Assembly: GCF_012222305.1 (NCBI RefSeq)
Contig: NZ_CP035730.1
Coordinates: 620,001 to 684,000 of the forward strand
Source: Sulfolobus sp. S-194
GTDB taxonomy: Archaea > Thermoproteota > Thermoprotei_A > Sulfolobales > Sulfolobaceae
Length of the DNA stretch: 64,000 nucleotides
Direction: 5' to 3'
The position numbers and the translations under genes are program-made. The notes below the pieces were generated by a model. That model had not been told where the DNA came from and did no database searches. It saw nothing but the letters and a program-made list of their open reading frames with translations. Shown in pieces: positions 45,309 to 57,358 of this stretch. Position 1 is the first letter of the stretch. Every line of letters starts with the position of its first letter.

Positions 45309-45704
45309 AATATAATAATCTCCTTTATTTTCTATTTTCATCTCATGATATGTCATAGCTTTAACTACAGTTCTCCTTTCATGTTTGTTTGGGTCGAATT
45401 TTTCACCCCAGGCTTTTCCTTCAAGAGTTAAGTTTTTTTCATCGATATTCACATGGAACTTACTAAATAACATGATTTCAGAATCGTAGTACACTAATAA
45501 GCTCTCAATCCATCTATATAATAAATTCTCTAAATCATATCCGTCTATTTTAACTTCTCTCATTTCTCTTGGTTCAACTTTACTTGTGTCAGTCATAACT
45601 TCAAAAACAGCTACTGCCGCATTTTCAAATGCCTCATTTAAATTTCTTCCATAAGCTCGTATACCTATATCAGCAGTATGTTCAAAGAACTCAAATTTTT
45701 GCAT
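45285..45704 (-). CDS. archease
   Basis: Archease activates the RtcB RNA ligase, speeding its guanylylation in tRNA splicing. The 139-residue protein begins MQKFEFFEHTADIGIRAYG, with the metal-binding Asp in HTADIGI, and has VKAMTYHEMKI near the C-terminus, both signature blocks. The spliced tRNA-Ser and cbf5 introns in this same window are substrates of the pathway it serves. It starts 45 bases before the small plus-strand gene, with TATAAAGG between them. Confidence 0.92.
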   Translation of the reverse strand: MQKFEFFEHTADIGIRAYGRNLNEAFENAAVAVFEVMTDTSKVEPREMREVKIDGYDLENLLYRWIESLLVYYDSEIMLFSKFHVNIDEKNLTLEGKAWGEKFDPNKHERRTVVKAMTYHEMKIENKGDYYILTFVIDI

Positions 45705-45748
45705 AAAAATATAAAGGCTAGTAGGAATTTATTTTTAATTGATGTGTA

Positions 45749-45844
45749 ATGGGTGGAAGACAAAGAACAACTCTATTTATGACAAAAGAAGTAAAAAAAG
45801 AAGCTAAAAAAGGAGTTACTACACAACAAACTTCTCAAAAATAA
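45749..45844 (+). CDS. small basic protein, 31 residues, hypothetical
   Basis: MGGRQRTTLFMTKEVKKEAK then KGVTTQQTSQK is read from an ATG at 45749. The N-terminus recalls the basic tail of S25e (MGGASKKP), but there is no further homology that I can see. TATAAAGG near 45713 lies about 26 bases before a possible transcript start near 45739. The last 26 bases overlap the convergent cedA2-like gene. It may be a real small gene or chance. Confidence 0.4.
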   Translation: MGGRQRTTLFMTKEVKKEAKKGVTTQQTSQK

Positions 45845-45974
45845 ATCTTATTCCAAGTAGTATTGCTAAAGATAAGATAATCCCTGTAATTAGATATTCT
45901 ATATTTTTTGTATAGTAGTATACTATTGCTGAGTTAATTACTATGAGGAATGATACTACTTCATAGCTTTTCAT
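45819..45974 (-). CDS. cedA2: CedA2-like small membrane protein, 51 residues
   Basis: MKSYEVVSFLIVINSAIVYY then TKNIEYLITGIILSLAILLG and IRFIFEKFVV form two membrane helices with a short turn, the layout of CedA2. The identification rests on this and on its place five bases after the cedA-like gene, since in Sulfolobus cedA is flanked by two small two-helix proteins. Its role in the Ced channel is not known. The stop overlaps the small plus-strand gene. Confidence 0.65.
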   Translation of the reverse strand: MKSYEVVSFLIVINSAIVYYYTKNIEYLITGIILSLAILLGIRFIFEKFVV

Positions 45975-45979
45975 CTTTA

Positions 45980-46738
45980 TCACACTATATCAATTAAAAA
46001 TGGTACTCTACTTCCATAACCACCTATTGTATTTCCTAAACCAATGCTTAATCCGCTCAATAATATGATATAACTTGTGGGTGCGAGCAAATTGGCTATA
46101 AAAATCTCGGGGATTTCATATTGCAATACTATTGAGATATTAGGGGACGATGATAGGTGAATATTAAGAATATTTAGGTCCAATTGTGTAAGGAAAATAG
46201 GTAAATAGGGTAATCCTATATAAAATACTATTGAAGATGCTATAAATGAAGCACCTATAGCTCTACCTATCCTAAATGGTATTGCCATTAATAATATTCC
46301 CATGGCTATAAATAATCCAGAATATTGATATATCATTTGAGAGATTATAGTGAGAAATTCAATAAATGATGTAGCCATAGATAAGAGGAAAGTAAATAGC
46401 ATAAAAGGTGCAAAAGTACCAGAAACATATTGCATAGCATTAATAATTGCCTCTATAATCTCATATTGGATAATATCATAATTCTCCACTGCGTATAACC
46501 ACTGAAAATAAGAACTCCAAGATGCACCTAGTAGAGTTAATAATTGTTGCATAAGGCTTAAAACAACTGTATAAATTGTAATCCACACTACAATATAAAT
46601 AGAGTCTGTTATCATTCTTGGACCCCATTTCTTTACACCGTATACTGGTATAGGTAAGGCATAAAACAATGCTCCTAATGAGTAAGTGAGTGATGCTAGG
46701 ATTTGAGCATAAAATAGGAAGTCAAATATATTCCACAT
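45980..46738 (-). CDS. cedA: CedA-like polytopic membrane protein of the DNA-import system
   Basis: The 252-residue protein has about six or seven hydrophobic helices (for example DSIYIVVWITIYTVVLSLMQQ, FMLFTFLLSMATSFIEFLTI and AMGILLMAIPFRIGRAIGAS), no catalytic motif, and a C-terminus VPFLIDIV. This is the size and shape of CedA, the membrane channel component of the crenarchaeal exchange-of-DNA system, which resembles VirB6. It lies between two small two-helix proteins in the order cedA1-cedA-cedA2, behind cmk, an order I also recall from S. acidocaldarius. Confidence 0.78.
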   Translation of the reverse strand: MWNIFDFLFYAQILASLTYSLGALFYALPIPVYGVKKWGPRMITDSIYIVVWITIYTVVLSLMQQLLTLLGASWSSYFQWLYAVENYDIIQYEIIEAIINAMQYVSGTFAPFMLFTFLLSMATSFIEFLTIISQMIYQYSGLFIAMGILLMAIPFRIGRAIGASFIASSIVFYIGLPYLPIFLTQLDLNILNIHLSSSPNISIVLQYEIPEIFIANLLAPTSYIILLSGLSIGLGNTIGGYGSRVPFLIDIV

Positions 46739-46741
46739 TTT

Positions 46742-46975
46742 TTACACCTGTGATGCTATATAAGATATGAAATAGAATATAGTACTGCCTATAGCTAGAA
46801 AGAAAGCTGCAATTATTGCATCTTCTATGAGGTCTTGCCCCCCTCTTTTAATCCTGAAAATTGGAATTGGTGATCCTCGTAAAGCCCATCCTACTGCCCA
46901 AGCTAATACAAATATGCTCCATGCAACTTCAGTTATAGTACTATTTAGATTCTCAATGAAACTTAAGAGCGTCAT
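46742..46975 (-). CDS. cedA1: CedA1-like pilin/membrane subunit
   Basis: The 77-residue protein has a short N-terminal stretch, a first hydrophobic helix (AWSIFVLAWAVGWALRG), a basic loop (IFRIKRGGQDLIED), and a second hydrophobic helix (AIIAAFFLAIGSTIFYFISY). This is the VirB2-like conjugative pilin pattern reported for CedA1. It starts at a leaderless promoter, ends three bases before cedA, and follows cmk. The assignment is by layout and context rather than by a diagnostic motif. Confidence 0.72.
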   Translation of the reverse strand: MTLLSFIENLNSTITEVAWSIFVLAWAVGWALRGSPIPIFRIKRGGQDLIEDAIIAAFFLAIGSTIFYFISYIASQV

Positions 46976-46995
46976 TTTTGTTCAATTGTATTCCT

Positions 46996-47005
46996 CTTTT
47001 AATAA
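46996..47005 (-). promoter_or_regulatory. TATA box of the cedA1-cedA-cedA2 operon
   Basis: TTATTAAAAG (minus strand, centred near 47001) lies 26 bases before the cedA1 ATG, so the transcript would start on the start codon. A short inverted repeat (CTCTT near 46995, AAGAG near 47007) surrounds it. Confidence 0.5.
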
Positions 47006-47016
47006 CAAGAGAGGGA

Positions 47017-47559
47017 TTAATGAATATTTTTTGCTAATATAAAATTGAGATATGCTTCTATTATTTTACTGATTTCCTCTGGCTGTAAATTATCTGTATT
47101 TATAACTAAATCAAAAACAGATAAATCAGATAAATCAATACCATAATAAACCAAAAATCTTCTAGAATGACTTTCTTCTCTTTCAATAACTTGCTCTATT
47201 GCTTTAGTAAAAGGAATATTATCGCGTTTTGCAATTCGACTAGCTCTAGTTTCTAAGCTAGCATTTAAATACACTGTAATATCAGCTATATCTTTTAATA
47301 ACCAACCTCCTATGTGAGATTCAATAATAATATTCTTTTCAGTAGATGCTATTCTAAAAATTTCTCTATCAATTTTCTTATCTATTTCGAAATTTTCTTC
47401 GGCTTTTTTATTAAGTTCTAATAAACTTAATCCTTCTTTTTCAGCCAATTCTCTAAATATATGCCCTGCAGAAATATATTTTAAGGATAAGTTCTTGGAC
47501 AAGATTTTAGCTACTGTAGACTTTCCGCTACCTGGAGGTCCACTTATAACAATAATCAT
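47017..47559 (-). CDS. cmk: cytidylate kinase
   Basis: The archaeal Cmk phosphorylates CMP and dCMP. The P-loop is [16 protein letters not shown], the CMP-binding region [13 protein letters not shown], and the lid contains [23 protein letters not shown] with its Arg residues. The length of 180 residues is normal. The ATG overlaps the L34e stop (ATGA). In many archaea cbf5 and L14e come next; here the cedA1 gene follows. Confidence 0.92.
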   Translation of the reverse strand: MIIVISGPPGSGKSTVAKILSKNLSLKYISAGHIFRELAEKEGLSLLELNKKAEENFEIDKKIDREIFRIASTEKNIIIESHIGGWLLKDIADITVYLNASLETRASRIAKRDNIPFTKAIEQVIEREESHSRRFLVYYGIDLSDLSVFDLVINTDNLQPEEISKIIEAYLNFILAKNIH

Positions 47560-47819
47560 GAACTTCCTCTCAAAGTTTGCTTGATTAAAGTCTCAAGACA
47601 TTTATGACAAATGTGACCCCCATATATTCTTTCTGGTCTTTTTTTAGTTTTAGAATACTTATATAATGAATTTGTCTTTACACCTTGAAGAGGTTTTTTA
47701 CATATAGCACAAACTGCCCTATTATTTTTTCTTCTTTCATAGTGTATCTTTGACTCTCCAGAGGGCAATTTTGTATGAATTTTTCTATAAGATGTAGAAC
47801 GATAATGAGGATTAGGCAT
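47556..47819 (-). CDS. rpl34e: 50S ribosomal protein L34e
   Basis: The 87-residue protein starts [21 protein letters not shown] and has the zinc pairs CAICKKPL and CHKCLETL. The family block [14 protein letters not shown] is present. It overlaps cmk by four bases and follows the DUF106 gene by 23 bases on the minus strand. Confidence 0.94.
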   Translation of the reverse strand: MPNPHYRSTSYRKIHTKLPSGESKIHYERRKNNRAVCAICKKPLQGVKTNSLYKYSKTKKRPERIYGGHICHKCLETLIKQTLRGSS

Positions 47820-47842
47820 ATATAAAAATTTGAGTGAAGGTT

Positions 47843-48277
47843 TTAAATAGTCTTCGGTCTTCTTAACGATAGTGGAGTAAATAATAAAAATGACAATATA
47901 TAGATAAATAAATTACTTATTATATATTTTCCATTATATGTTATGGTTAATGGGATACTGTAAGGAAAATAAACAGGTACATTTATAAAATCTAAAATAA
48001 TGAATAGTCCTACCATGTAGACAAAAATAAGAGTTAATGATTGAATAAACATATAATTTCTTAGTTTCCCTGTGTAATAATCAACCTCCTTTGATATCTT
48101 TTTTAAGGTTTTATCTCTTCTTTTAGGAGAAGAAATTTTAATTACTCTATCCTCATATTCTTTTATCTTCTCTATTGTAATATTCATCTTATTTAACAAA
48201 TAGAATTTATACTCTAGATACATAAGAAAATTAAGTAAGAAAGAAATACCAATTATGTAAAAAATACCTAAATTCAT
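47843..48277 (-). CDS. DUF106/EMC3-like membrane protein
   Basis: Archaeal DUF106 proteins belong to the Oxa1/YidC/EMC3 superfamily of membrane insertases. A first hydrophobic helix (residues 3-20), a cytoplasmic Lys-rich coiled loop ([28 protein letters not shown]), and two further helices ([20 protein letters not shown] and [16 protein letters not shown]) are visible. The position between adk and L34e, next to SecY, is the standard one and supports a role in membrane protein biogenesis. Confidence 0.85.
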   Translation of the reverse strand: MNLGIFYIIGISFLLNFLMYLEYKFYLLNKMNITIEKIKEYEDRVIKISSPKRRDKTLKKISKEVDYYTGKLRNYMFIQSLTLIFVYMVGLFIILDFINVPVYFPYSIPLTITYNGKYIISNLFIYILSFLLFTPLSLRRPKTI

Positions 48278-48283
48278 GAAAAT

Positions 48284-50261
<1,978 letters not shown>

Positions 50262-50277
50262 ATTACTCTAAAAAAGC

Positions 50278-50712
50278 CTATTCACTTGTGGTTAATATAA
50301 TTTGTCCTCCTAATTCCTTAACTTTTTCAATTGCTTTTTTACTAGCCTTATCTACCTTAATTACTAATGGTATCTTTAGGCCGGTTGAACCTATAAGTTT
50401 ATCATATCCATATTCAGTTAAATCAACTATTTTCTTTCCATTCTCATCCTTTATTTTTATTTCACCTCTTTCAATAAGTTCCTGAAGCTTTCTCATTGTA
50501 ATAGCATTATACACTCTAGTTGTGGGATTAACAAATCCATGCTTTCCATACCATCCTTCTCCATATTTTACTAACCACGACCATTTCTCCTTATGCATTC
50601 CAATTTGTCTGCTTCCTTGGGCACCTTTATCTCTATGTTGTCCTTTTGTTCCCCAGCCATGAGTTCTATATCCTCTATATTTTCTGCTTTTCTTTTCTTT
50701 TCTTACAGTCAT
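50278..50712 (-). CDS. rpl15: 50S ribosomal protein L15
   Basis: The 144-residue protein starts TVRKEKKSRKYRGYRTHGWG and has GTKGQHRDKGAQGSRQIGMHKEKW, the archaeal L15 (L27a) signature, and KIPLVIKVDKASKKAIEKV. It binds 23S rRNA near the central protuberance. It starts directly behind the L30 stop. Confidence 0.96.
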   Translation of the reverse strand: MTVRKEKKSRKYRGYRTHGWGTKGQHRDKGAQGSRQIGMHKEKWSWLVKYGEGWYGKHGFVNPTTRVYNAITMRKLQELIERGEIKIKDENGKKIVDLTEYGYDKLIGSTGLKIPLVIKVDKASKKAIEKVKELGGQIILTTSE

Positions 50713-51189
50713 TTATACCATCCTCTTAATCAGTTCATTAATTTTTTCTCCTCTATAACCAAATTCACCTTTAACACCAAAAGGTCTATTTATTTTTCCT
50801 TTAAAACCACCACTTGGTGGATGAAGCCGTATAGGTAATTTGAAATAATCTTCAAGTTTATGCAATTTTATTTCACCATTCATAATCTTCTTTACAAATA
50901 AATTGTAACTTTCTATCTTAAGTTGAGTTTTAAGTATATCATCTGTTATTTTAAGATTACCTATTTTAGTATGCAATCTAGTTAGAAGTAATCTAAGCCC
51001 TTCTTCGTTTAGTTCTCCCCATGTTATGTAAGGTTCAGCTATTTTTAACATTCCTCTAATGGATGGCGAATCCTCATATACCATTGCATTAAATCTTCTT
51101 TGTAACCTTAGCATTTTCAATGTATCTTGGATATACCAGGGAGTGCCTGCATATCCTCTTATTCTAATAATTCCCAAAAGTTTAGTCAT
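50713..51189 (-). CDS. rpl30: 50S ribosomal protein L30
   Basis: The archaeal/eukaryotic L7-like form of L30 is 158 residues. It starts LLGIIRIRGYAGTPWYIQDTL and ends FGVKGEFGYRGEKINELI, with RLHPPSGGFKGKINRPFG near the end. The start lies one base after the S5 gene and the end touches L15, so the operon is tight. Confidence 0.95.
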   Translation of the reverse strand: MTKLLGIIRIRGYAGTPWYIQDTLKMLRLQRRFNAMVYEDSPSIRGMLKIAEPYITWGELNEEGLRLLLTRLHTKIGNLKITDDILKTQLKIESYNLFVKKIMNGEIKLHKLEDYFKLPIRLHPPSGGFKGKINRPFGVKGEFGYRGEKINELIKRMV

Positions 51190-51190
51190 A

Positions 51191-51834
<644 letters not shown>

Positions 51835-51838
<4 letters not shown>

Positions 51839-52425
51839 GCTCCACCTGATTTAATTTTATTTAATATTTCTTCAAAGTGCGAAGGAAGATCTTTAGGATG
51901 TAATCCCCTTTCTAAGTATTTAGAAAATAATCTCTTGAATAATTCGGGGTTTTCAGCTTCTAATTTCTGGGCATAAGATGCTATGTGGACTCCCTTTATT
52001 CTATCCTCTTTTATACCCAGATCTCCAACTGGGATGCTGAGACCAGCGTCAATAGCTCCTTTAATAACTGTAAATATCCTACTACCTTTTACAGGTACAA
52101 AAAGTCCAATGTCAGCCACACCTTCTTTTATCCCGGCCTTTAGAGCCCTAACACCTAATAAGTATCCAGTTAAATAAGCAGCAGGTGTGTTGTTCAGATC
52201 CCCTTTCCAGCCAAATTTCTTAGCAAGCTCCATAGAATGCACTGCCGCCACAATAACATCTCCTTTCGGATTAAACTTAGCAATTTGCGCTATTACGTAT
52301 TTGTTCGTTAATCTTACCACTAGTCTTGTGGCGTTATTTATAATATATGTATATCTTTTATAGTAGTTAGTTTTTCCTTCTCTTCTTCTTCTATACTTTA
52401 CTCTATAATTAGGACCATGAGCCAT
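51835..52425 (-). CDS. rpl18: 50S ribosomal protein L18
   Basis: L18 (eukaryotic L5) binds 5S rRNA. The protein starts MAHGPNYRVKYRRRREGKTN and has RLVVRLTNKYVIAQI, AYLTGYLLGVRALKAGI and SIPVGDLGIKEDRIKGVHIA. The length of 196 residues is normal for archaea. It follows L19e by three bases and overlaps S5. Confidence 0.95.
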
Positions 52426-52428
52426 ACT

Positions 52429-52884
52429 TTACTCCACCTTCACGCCTAATTGTTTAAGATAATTTTTCACATCAGAAAGATTCCTAAAAGAGTTTCCTTT
52501 AGCTTTTCTATATGCTAATCTATATGTTTTCTTATCTATAATATCATTATCTCTGAGCCATTTTAAGTATGTTCTTATTTTTCTAATCTTTAGGACCCAT
52601 TGCTCTTTCTTACCTCTTCTTGCACCAGCGGGTCCTTTTCTACTGCCACTTTTCCTTTTTTCTCCCCTTTTTCTCCTTTTTTCTTTTTTCTCTTTTAGCC
52701 TTCCACTACTAATACCTTTCTTTTTCTCTACAATAATTTTTCCTTCTTTTATTAATTTTCTAATCTCACCTCTAGTTATGGCTGACGCTATATCATCTAA
52801 GTAGTTTGTATTAAATTTCACATTATTTTCTCCCACATTAGTAAGCTCTGCTGCAAGTCTTCTTTGAAGAGCAAACTCTGGCAT
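52429..52884 (-). CDS. rpl19e: 50S ribosomal protein L19e
   Basis: The very basic 151-residue protein starts EFALQRRLAAELTNVGENNV and has SRKGPAGARRGKKEQWV and IDKKTYRLAYRKAKGNSFRNLSDV, typical of archaeal/eukaryotic L19e. It contacts 23S rRNA and, in eukaryotes, an intersubunit bridge. It lies between L32e and L18. Confidence 0.95.
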   Translation of the reverse strand: MPEFALQRRLAAELTNVGENNVKFNTNYLDDIASAITRGEIRKLIKEGKIIVEKKKGISSGRLKEKKEKRRKRGEKRKSGSRKGPAGARRGKKEQWVLKIRKIRTYLKWLRDNDIIDKKTYRLAYRKAKGNSFRNLSDVKNYLKQLGVKVE

Positions 52885-52891
52885 CTAACTC

Positions 52892-53270
52892 TCACCCATT
52901 GGCTATTTTTAATCCCATTTTTTTAGCCTCTTCAACTAATTCTAATTTCTTTTTTAAACCTATCGTCGATGACAAAATTAGTATTACTTTATCTTTCATT
53001 TGTGATGCTTTTTCTAGGTCTTTCTTATTATTAACATAGAATGGAATTAAACCAGAGGGATGCAGACCTCTAATTTCCCTTGGTGATCTGAAGCCTATTT
53101 TTACTTTTGGTTGATATCCTTTTAGCTCTAATCTTACTGGATTATCTATACCTTTAGGCTTTCTCCATGTTTCTTGTCTACCTATTCTATAAAACTTATC
53201 CCAATCATATCTTAGAAACTCAATTTTCTTCTCTCTAATTTTTTTTATTTTTTCTTGGATTTTCCTAATA

Positions 53271-53293
<23 letters not shown>
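52892..53293 (-). CDS. rpl32e: 50S ribosomal protein L32e
   Basis: The 133-residue protein has [36 protein letters not shown] and [17 protein letters not shown], the L32e signature, and ends [10 protein letters not shown]. The first ATG overlaps the L6 end by 23 nt. It is a large-subunit protein specific to archaea and eukaryotes. Confidence 0.95.
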
Positions 53294-53831
<538 letters not shown>

Positions 53832-53840
53832 GTTTTCACC

Positions 53841-54242
53841 TCAATAAACATAACCTAAAGCTACTCCACCAATTCTTTCTCTAATAGCATCTTTATGAGT
53901 CATGACACCTTTATTTGTGGAAATTATTAGAACACCAATTTCCTTTGATGGTAAGTATCTTCTTACATAGTCTGGCAAAGTTAGTAAATCCTTGTATTTA
54001 AGAGGATATCGTGGTGTTATCGGTCCACATTTGTTTATTCTGCCCAAGAGTTGTACAACTATTTTTCCAGATCTACCATCATCTATAAACTCAAATTCTC
54101 CTATATATCCCTCTTTTTGCATTGCTCTTAGCACATTAATAATGAGCTTTGAAGCAGGCATAATTATAGCTTGCTTATTTCTTCTTATCTCATTATTGTA
54201 GATTGTTGTTAATGCATTTGCTAAAGGATTAAGATTAACCAT
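53841..54242 (-). CDS. rps8: 30S ribosomal protein S8
   Basis: S8 binds helix 21 of 16S rRNA. The 133-residue archaeal form starts [20 protein letters not shown] and ends [20 protein letters not shown], which is characteristic, and [23 protein letters not shown] lies in the middle. It follows S14 by six bases. Confidence 0.95.
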   Translation of the reverse strand: MVNLNPLANALTTIYNNEIRRNKQAIIMPASKLIINVLRAMQKEGYIGEFEFIDDGRSGKIVVQLLGRINKCGPITPRYPLKYKDLLTLPDYVRRYLPSKEIGVLIISTNKGVMTHKDAIRERIGGVALGYVY

Positions 54243-54248
54243 ACCTAT

Positions 54249-54413
54249 TCACCTCGTTTTCTTAAATCCCATTTCATAAGCTACTTCTCTAAAACATTGT
54301 CTACATAAGTATAATCCATATTTTTGAATAACAGAATCTCTACTACCACATCTTCTACAGACTTGTACCCCTCTTCCATATTTTCTCTCTGCTGGAGACT
54401 TATATTTACCCAT
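54249..54413 (-). CDS. rps14: 30S ribosomal protein S14, zinc-binding form
   Basis: This short gene of 54 residues reads [54 protein letters not shown]. The two CxxC pairs (Cys19, Cys22, Cys37, Cys40) bind zinc, and the length matches archaeal S14. It lies between L5 and S8, where S14 is expected. Confidence 0.96.
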   Translation of the reverse strand: MGKYKSPAERKYGRGVQVCRRCGSRDSVIQKYGLYLCRQCFREVAYEMGFKKTR

Positions 54414-54418
54414 TTCTC

Positions 54419-54952
54419 TCACCCTTCTACAATAGTTACATTAAAGTTTTGCTTAAGGAATTCCATTGCTTCTTCTTTACTAACTGTTCTATGTCTTTTT
54501 GGAATATGAGCTTTTTTTCTCCTTCTTCTTGCTACTCTAAATCCTGGTCTTACTAAAGTTATAGCCACATCCATTCCAAATATTCCTATCTCTGGATCAT
54601 ATCTAGTACCTGGTATAAGCACATGTTCAGCTATTCCGAAACTTATGTTGCCATAATCATCAAAACTGGATGCTTTTATTCTATGACCTACAGCAGCTAA
54701 TACTTTATTAAGAAATTCTTCAGCTTTTTTACCCCTTAATGTTACCTTAACTCCTATAGGCGCTCCTTTTCTAACTCCAAATTCTCTAATTGTTCTCTTT
54801 GCAATAGTATAAACTGGTTTTACACCTGTAAGCTCTTGAAGAAGTTGATATGCTTTTTGTAATCTTTCTCCAGCTTCTCCTACGCCGATATTGACTGTAA
54901 CTTTCTCTAATCGTATTTTTCTCATAGGATTAACTGTTTGAGCTACCGCCAT
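54419..54952 (-). CDS. rpl5: 50S ribosomal protein L5
   Basis: L5 (eukaryotic L11) binds 5S rRNA. The 177-residue protein has [22 protein letters not shown] and [58 protein letters not shown], in the normal order. It starts at the last base of S4e. Confidence 0.96.
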   Translation of the reverse strand: MAVAQTVNPMRKIRLEKVTVNIGVGEAGERLQKAYQLLQELTGVKPVYTIAKRTIREFGVRKGAPIGVKVTLRGKKAEEFLNKVLAAVGHRIKASSFDDYGNISFGIAEHVLIPGTRYDPEIGIFGMDVAITLVRPGFRVARRRRKKAHIPKRHRTVSKEEAMEFLKQNFNVTIVEG

Positions 54953-55683
54953 TATCTCACCCCTACATTAGGATCAATCTCGTTATCACCTATAACCATA
55001 ACATTTTGTAAATTGGTTTGTACAGACTCTCCATTTTTTTGTTCAATAGTAACAATACTATATTTCCTTTTCTTATATTTAGCATATTGGATACTTTTTA
55101 TTACTCCATGTAATCCTACGTTTCTACCACCGATAATTATAGCGTACTTTCCTTCACTTAGCTCATAACTTTTAATTATGTTTTGTGAAGGAATTTCAAT
55201 TTTTAGTGTTGTTAAAGTAAGATAGTTCATTTCCGGTACTTTCTCTTTTGGAATTAGAATATTTCTCCCATCTTCCAAATTCAATTGTATATTCCCATTT
55301 TTATTGGTTGTTTTGTTTATTATTCTAACAAATTTATATTTTGCATCTTCTCTGCTAATTTTTACTGGCATTAAGTATTTTACGTTATCTGGAACAATCC
55401 TAAAGTATAAATCAGAAGAAGGAATTGAAATAACATCCATCAATCCTACGGGAAACTTATAATCTTTCCTAACTCTTCCATCAACCATAATCTCTCCTTC
55501 AACAACTAACCTCTTCGCTTCTCTTGTTGATTCTGCAACATTCAAGTAATGCTTCAATAATAAGGCTAAGGGAATGCTTTCTGATAGTTTGTGAGGACCT
55601 GGGTTAGCTCTTACTGTCCACTTATATTGTTTTTTACTTATCATTAAAAACCAAGGAGCTTCAAATCTTGTTATGTGGGCCAA
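54952..55683 (-). CDS. rps4e: 30S ribosomal protein S4e
   Basis: The 243-residue protein starts [20 protein letters not shown] and has an S4 RNA-binding domain near residues 40-90 ([21 protein letters not shown]). A central S4e domain and a C-terminal KOW motif ([19 protein letters not shown]) follow. This is the archaeal/eukaryotic type. It follows L24 by one base. Confidence 0.95.
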   Translation of the reverse strand: MAHITRFEAPWFLMISKKQYKWTVRANPGPHKLSESIPLALLLKHYLNVAESTREAKRLVVEGEIMVDGRVRKDYKFPVGLMDVISIPSSDLYFRIVPDNVKYLMPVKISREDAKYKFVRIINKTTNKNGNIQLNLEDGRNILIPKEKVPEMNYLTLTTLKIEIPSQNIIKSYELSEGKYAIIIGGRNVGLHGVIKSIQYAKYKKRKYSIVTIEQKNGESVQTNLQNVMVIGDNEIDPNVGVR

Positions 55684-55684
55684 T

Positions 55685-56098
55685 TCATTTCGCCTCCGTA
55701 GTTTGTTCTTTCTTCTTTAAATATTCTTCTCTTGCTTTTCTTTTCCTTTCTATGATTTCTTTCCTTTTTGCGTCAGACAGATCTAATTTAGTAATTATTA
55801 CTTTTGAAGCATGAACCCATCTATAAACTGGAGTTCCATCAGCTTTTTTTCTTGTTAATCCTTCAATGGCTATTCTTCCAGTTTTTCTTTTAACTTCTAC
55901 GACTTTTCCTTCAAAATTTAGTACATCTTTGTCTCCTCTCATAACTTTAACAGTGTCTCCTTTTCTGATTGCTAATCTCTTTATACCATACTGTTGTTGT
56001 AATTCCTTAGATAATTTTGCCGTCAACAATTTATGCCTTTGATGTTTGGGTAAATTATAGAGTAGTAATCTTTGTTTTGATGGTTTATGAGAGACCAA
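55685..56098 (-). CDS. rpl24: 50S ribosomal protein L24
   Basis: L24 (eukaryotic L26) is an assembly initiator protein. The KOW motif [24 protein letters not shown] follows a basic start [20 protein letters not shown]. The length of 137 residues is normal. The gene starts directly after L14. Confidence 0.95.
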   Translation of the reverse strand: MVSHKPSKQRLLLYNLPKHQRHKLLTAKLSKELQQQYGIKRLAIRKGDTVKVMRGDKDVLNFEGKVVEVKRKTGRIAIEGLTRKKADGTPVYRWVHASKVIITKLDLSDAKRKEIIERKRKAREEYLKKKEQTTEAK

Positions 56099-56515
56099 TT
56101 AAATCACCATTGTCGCAATACTTGCAACTTTGGGCCATCTTTCTGCAGCTTCTTTAGCGATCGGTCCTCTTATTTCTGTACCTTTTGGTGTTCCATCTGG
56201 ATTTATTATAACTACTGCATTATCCTCAAAAGAAATCCACGTACCATCGGGTCTTCTATATGGCATTCTTTGTCTCACGATTACTGCTCTAAACTTCTGT
56301 TTTCTAACCTCTGGCGTTCCTTTTCTTACTGAAACCATCACTAAATCAGCTATATTTGCAAAAGGTATTCTCCTTAATACTCCTTTGTAGCCATAAATAC
56401 CTATAATCACAGCTTCTTTAGCGCCACTATTATCTGCAACAGTTACTGTAGTATAATGTTGTAATCCGGGTGTAAGTCCTTTTCTACTACCTAACACCTG
56501 GAGTTTTTCGGGCAT
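56099..56515 (-). CDS. rpl14: 50S ribosomal protein L14
   Basis: L14 is at the interface of the two subunits. The 138-residue protein has the conserved [21 protein letters not shown] and ends [11 protein letters not shown] place the start at the ATG 56515, with GAGGTG six bases upstream; a GTG at 56524 would overlap the S17 stop and add three residues. It lies between S17 and L24. Confidence 0.95.
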   Translation of the reverse strand: MPEKLQVLGSRKGLTPGLQHYTTVTVADNSGAKEAVIIGIYGYKGVLRRIPFANIADLVMVSVRKGTPEVRKQKFRAVIVRQRMPYRRPDGTWISFEDNAVVIINPDGTPKGTEIRGPIAKEAAERWPKVASIATMVI

Positions 56516-56520
56516 TTTAT

Positions 56521-56862
56521 TCACCTCTTACCTATAACTACAAATGAAACTGATTTCGCAATAGGTCTACATTCAGCAATTATAACGTTATCTCCTTCTT
56601 TAATATCTAAACATGGAGGTATGTGAACATGTATTCTACTTCTCCTCCTTTCATATCTCTTATACTTTGTATCATAAAATAAATAATCCCTTTCCACTAC
56701 ACCGGTTTTTTCAGCTCTATGTCTTATTAGCCTTCCCTCTAGTATTATCCCTCTCACTCTTAGGGTTCCATGAAATGGACAATTTACGTCATCACAAGTT
56801 TTAGAGGGCGGATTCACTCCTTCAATACCTATATTTTTTAGTAAAGCACCTTTTTTACCCAT
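56521..56862 (-). CDS. rps17: 30S ribosomal protein S17
   Basis: This is the archaeal form, with an N-terminal extension [20 protein letters not shown] and the OB-fold core starting at [20 protein letters not shown], ending [18 protein letters not shown]. The start at 56862 ([10 protein letters not shown]) overlaps the stop of the RNase P gene as TAATG and has AAGGTGGT upstream. A GTG at 56871 is an unlikely alternative. The length is 113 residues. Confidence 0.94.
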   Translation of the reverse strand: MGKKGALLKNIGIEGVNPPSKTCDDVNCPFHGTLRVRGIILEGRLIRHRAEKTGVVERDYLFYDTKYKRYERRRSRIHVHIPPCLDIKEGDNVIIAECRPIAKSVSFVVIGKR

Positions 56863-57095
56863 TATGACCACCTTTTTTCTATCCTACCAACAAGTTTGTA
56901 ACCGGGGAAAATGACTTTCCTATTTTCAGAGTATATCTCAAAAATCCCATTACTTTTTAATACACGAATTATTTTATTTTGTGTTTGTATTAAAAAAGTT
57001 TTTTTAGTTTCAAATAAAATAATCCCTTCTCTACCTATTAAAGAAGGATCAGAATGACCCAGAATTTTAACTTTACTACCTATTAAATCAATCAT
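56862..57095 (-). CDS. rnp1: RNase P protein subunit Rpp29
   Basis: Rpp29 (Pop4) assists the RNase P RNA in cutting tRNA leaders. The 77-residue Sm-like protein has LIGSKVKILGHSDPSLIGREGIIL and TKKTFLIQTQNKIIRVLKSNGIF and ends KLVGRIEKRWS, all typical. It is embedded between L29 and S17, where archaeal genomes often place it. It overlaps L29 by four bases. Confidence 0.9.
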   Translation of the reverse strand: MIDLIGSKVKILGHSDPSLIGREGIILFETKKTFLIQTQNKIIRVLKSNGIFEIYSENRKVIFPGYKLVGRIEKRWS

Positions 57096-57358
57096 TTTTT
57101 CCTCTCCTTCCCTCTTTTTTCTATTTCTTTATTTATAATTGAAAGTAGGGTTAATATTCTAGCTATATCTTTTCTTAAATTTCTAATGGAAGCAGTATTC
57201 TTTAGAGTTCCCATTCTGGCTTCTACTTTTCTTTTTAATAATTCTTGTTGTAAATCATTTAGCTTTCCTTGTAATTCTTTTTTCTTCTCTAATAACTGTT
57301 CTACAGTTTGGTTACTAATCTCTTTTACATCATAACCTAATATTTCCTTACTCTTCAT
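57092..57358 (-). CDS. rpl29: 50S ribosomal protein L29
   Basis: L29 is a short two-helix protein at the peptide exit. The 88-residue protein has [29 protein letters not shown] and the signature [20 protein letters not shown]. It overlaps S3 by four bases upstream and Rpp29 by four bases downstream. Confidence 0.94.
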   Translation of the reverse strand: MKSKEILGYDVKEISNQTVEQLLEKKKELQGKLNDLQQELLKRKVEARMGTLKNTASIRNLRKDIARILTLLSIINKEIEKRGKERKK

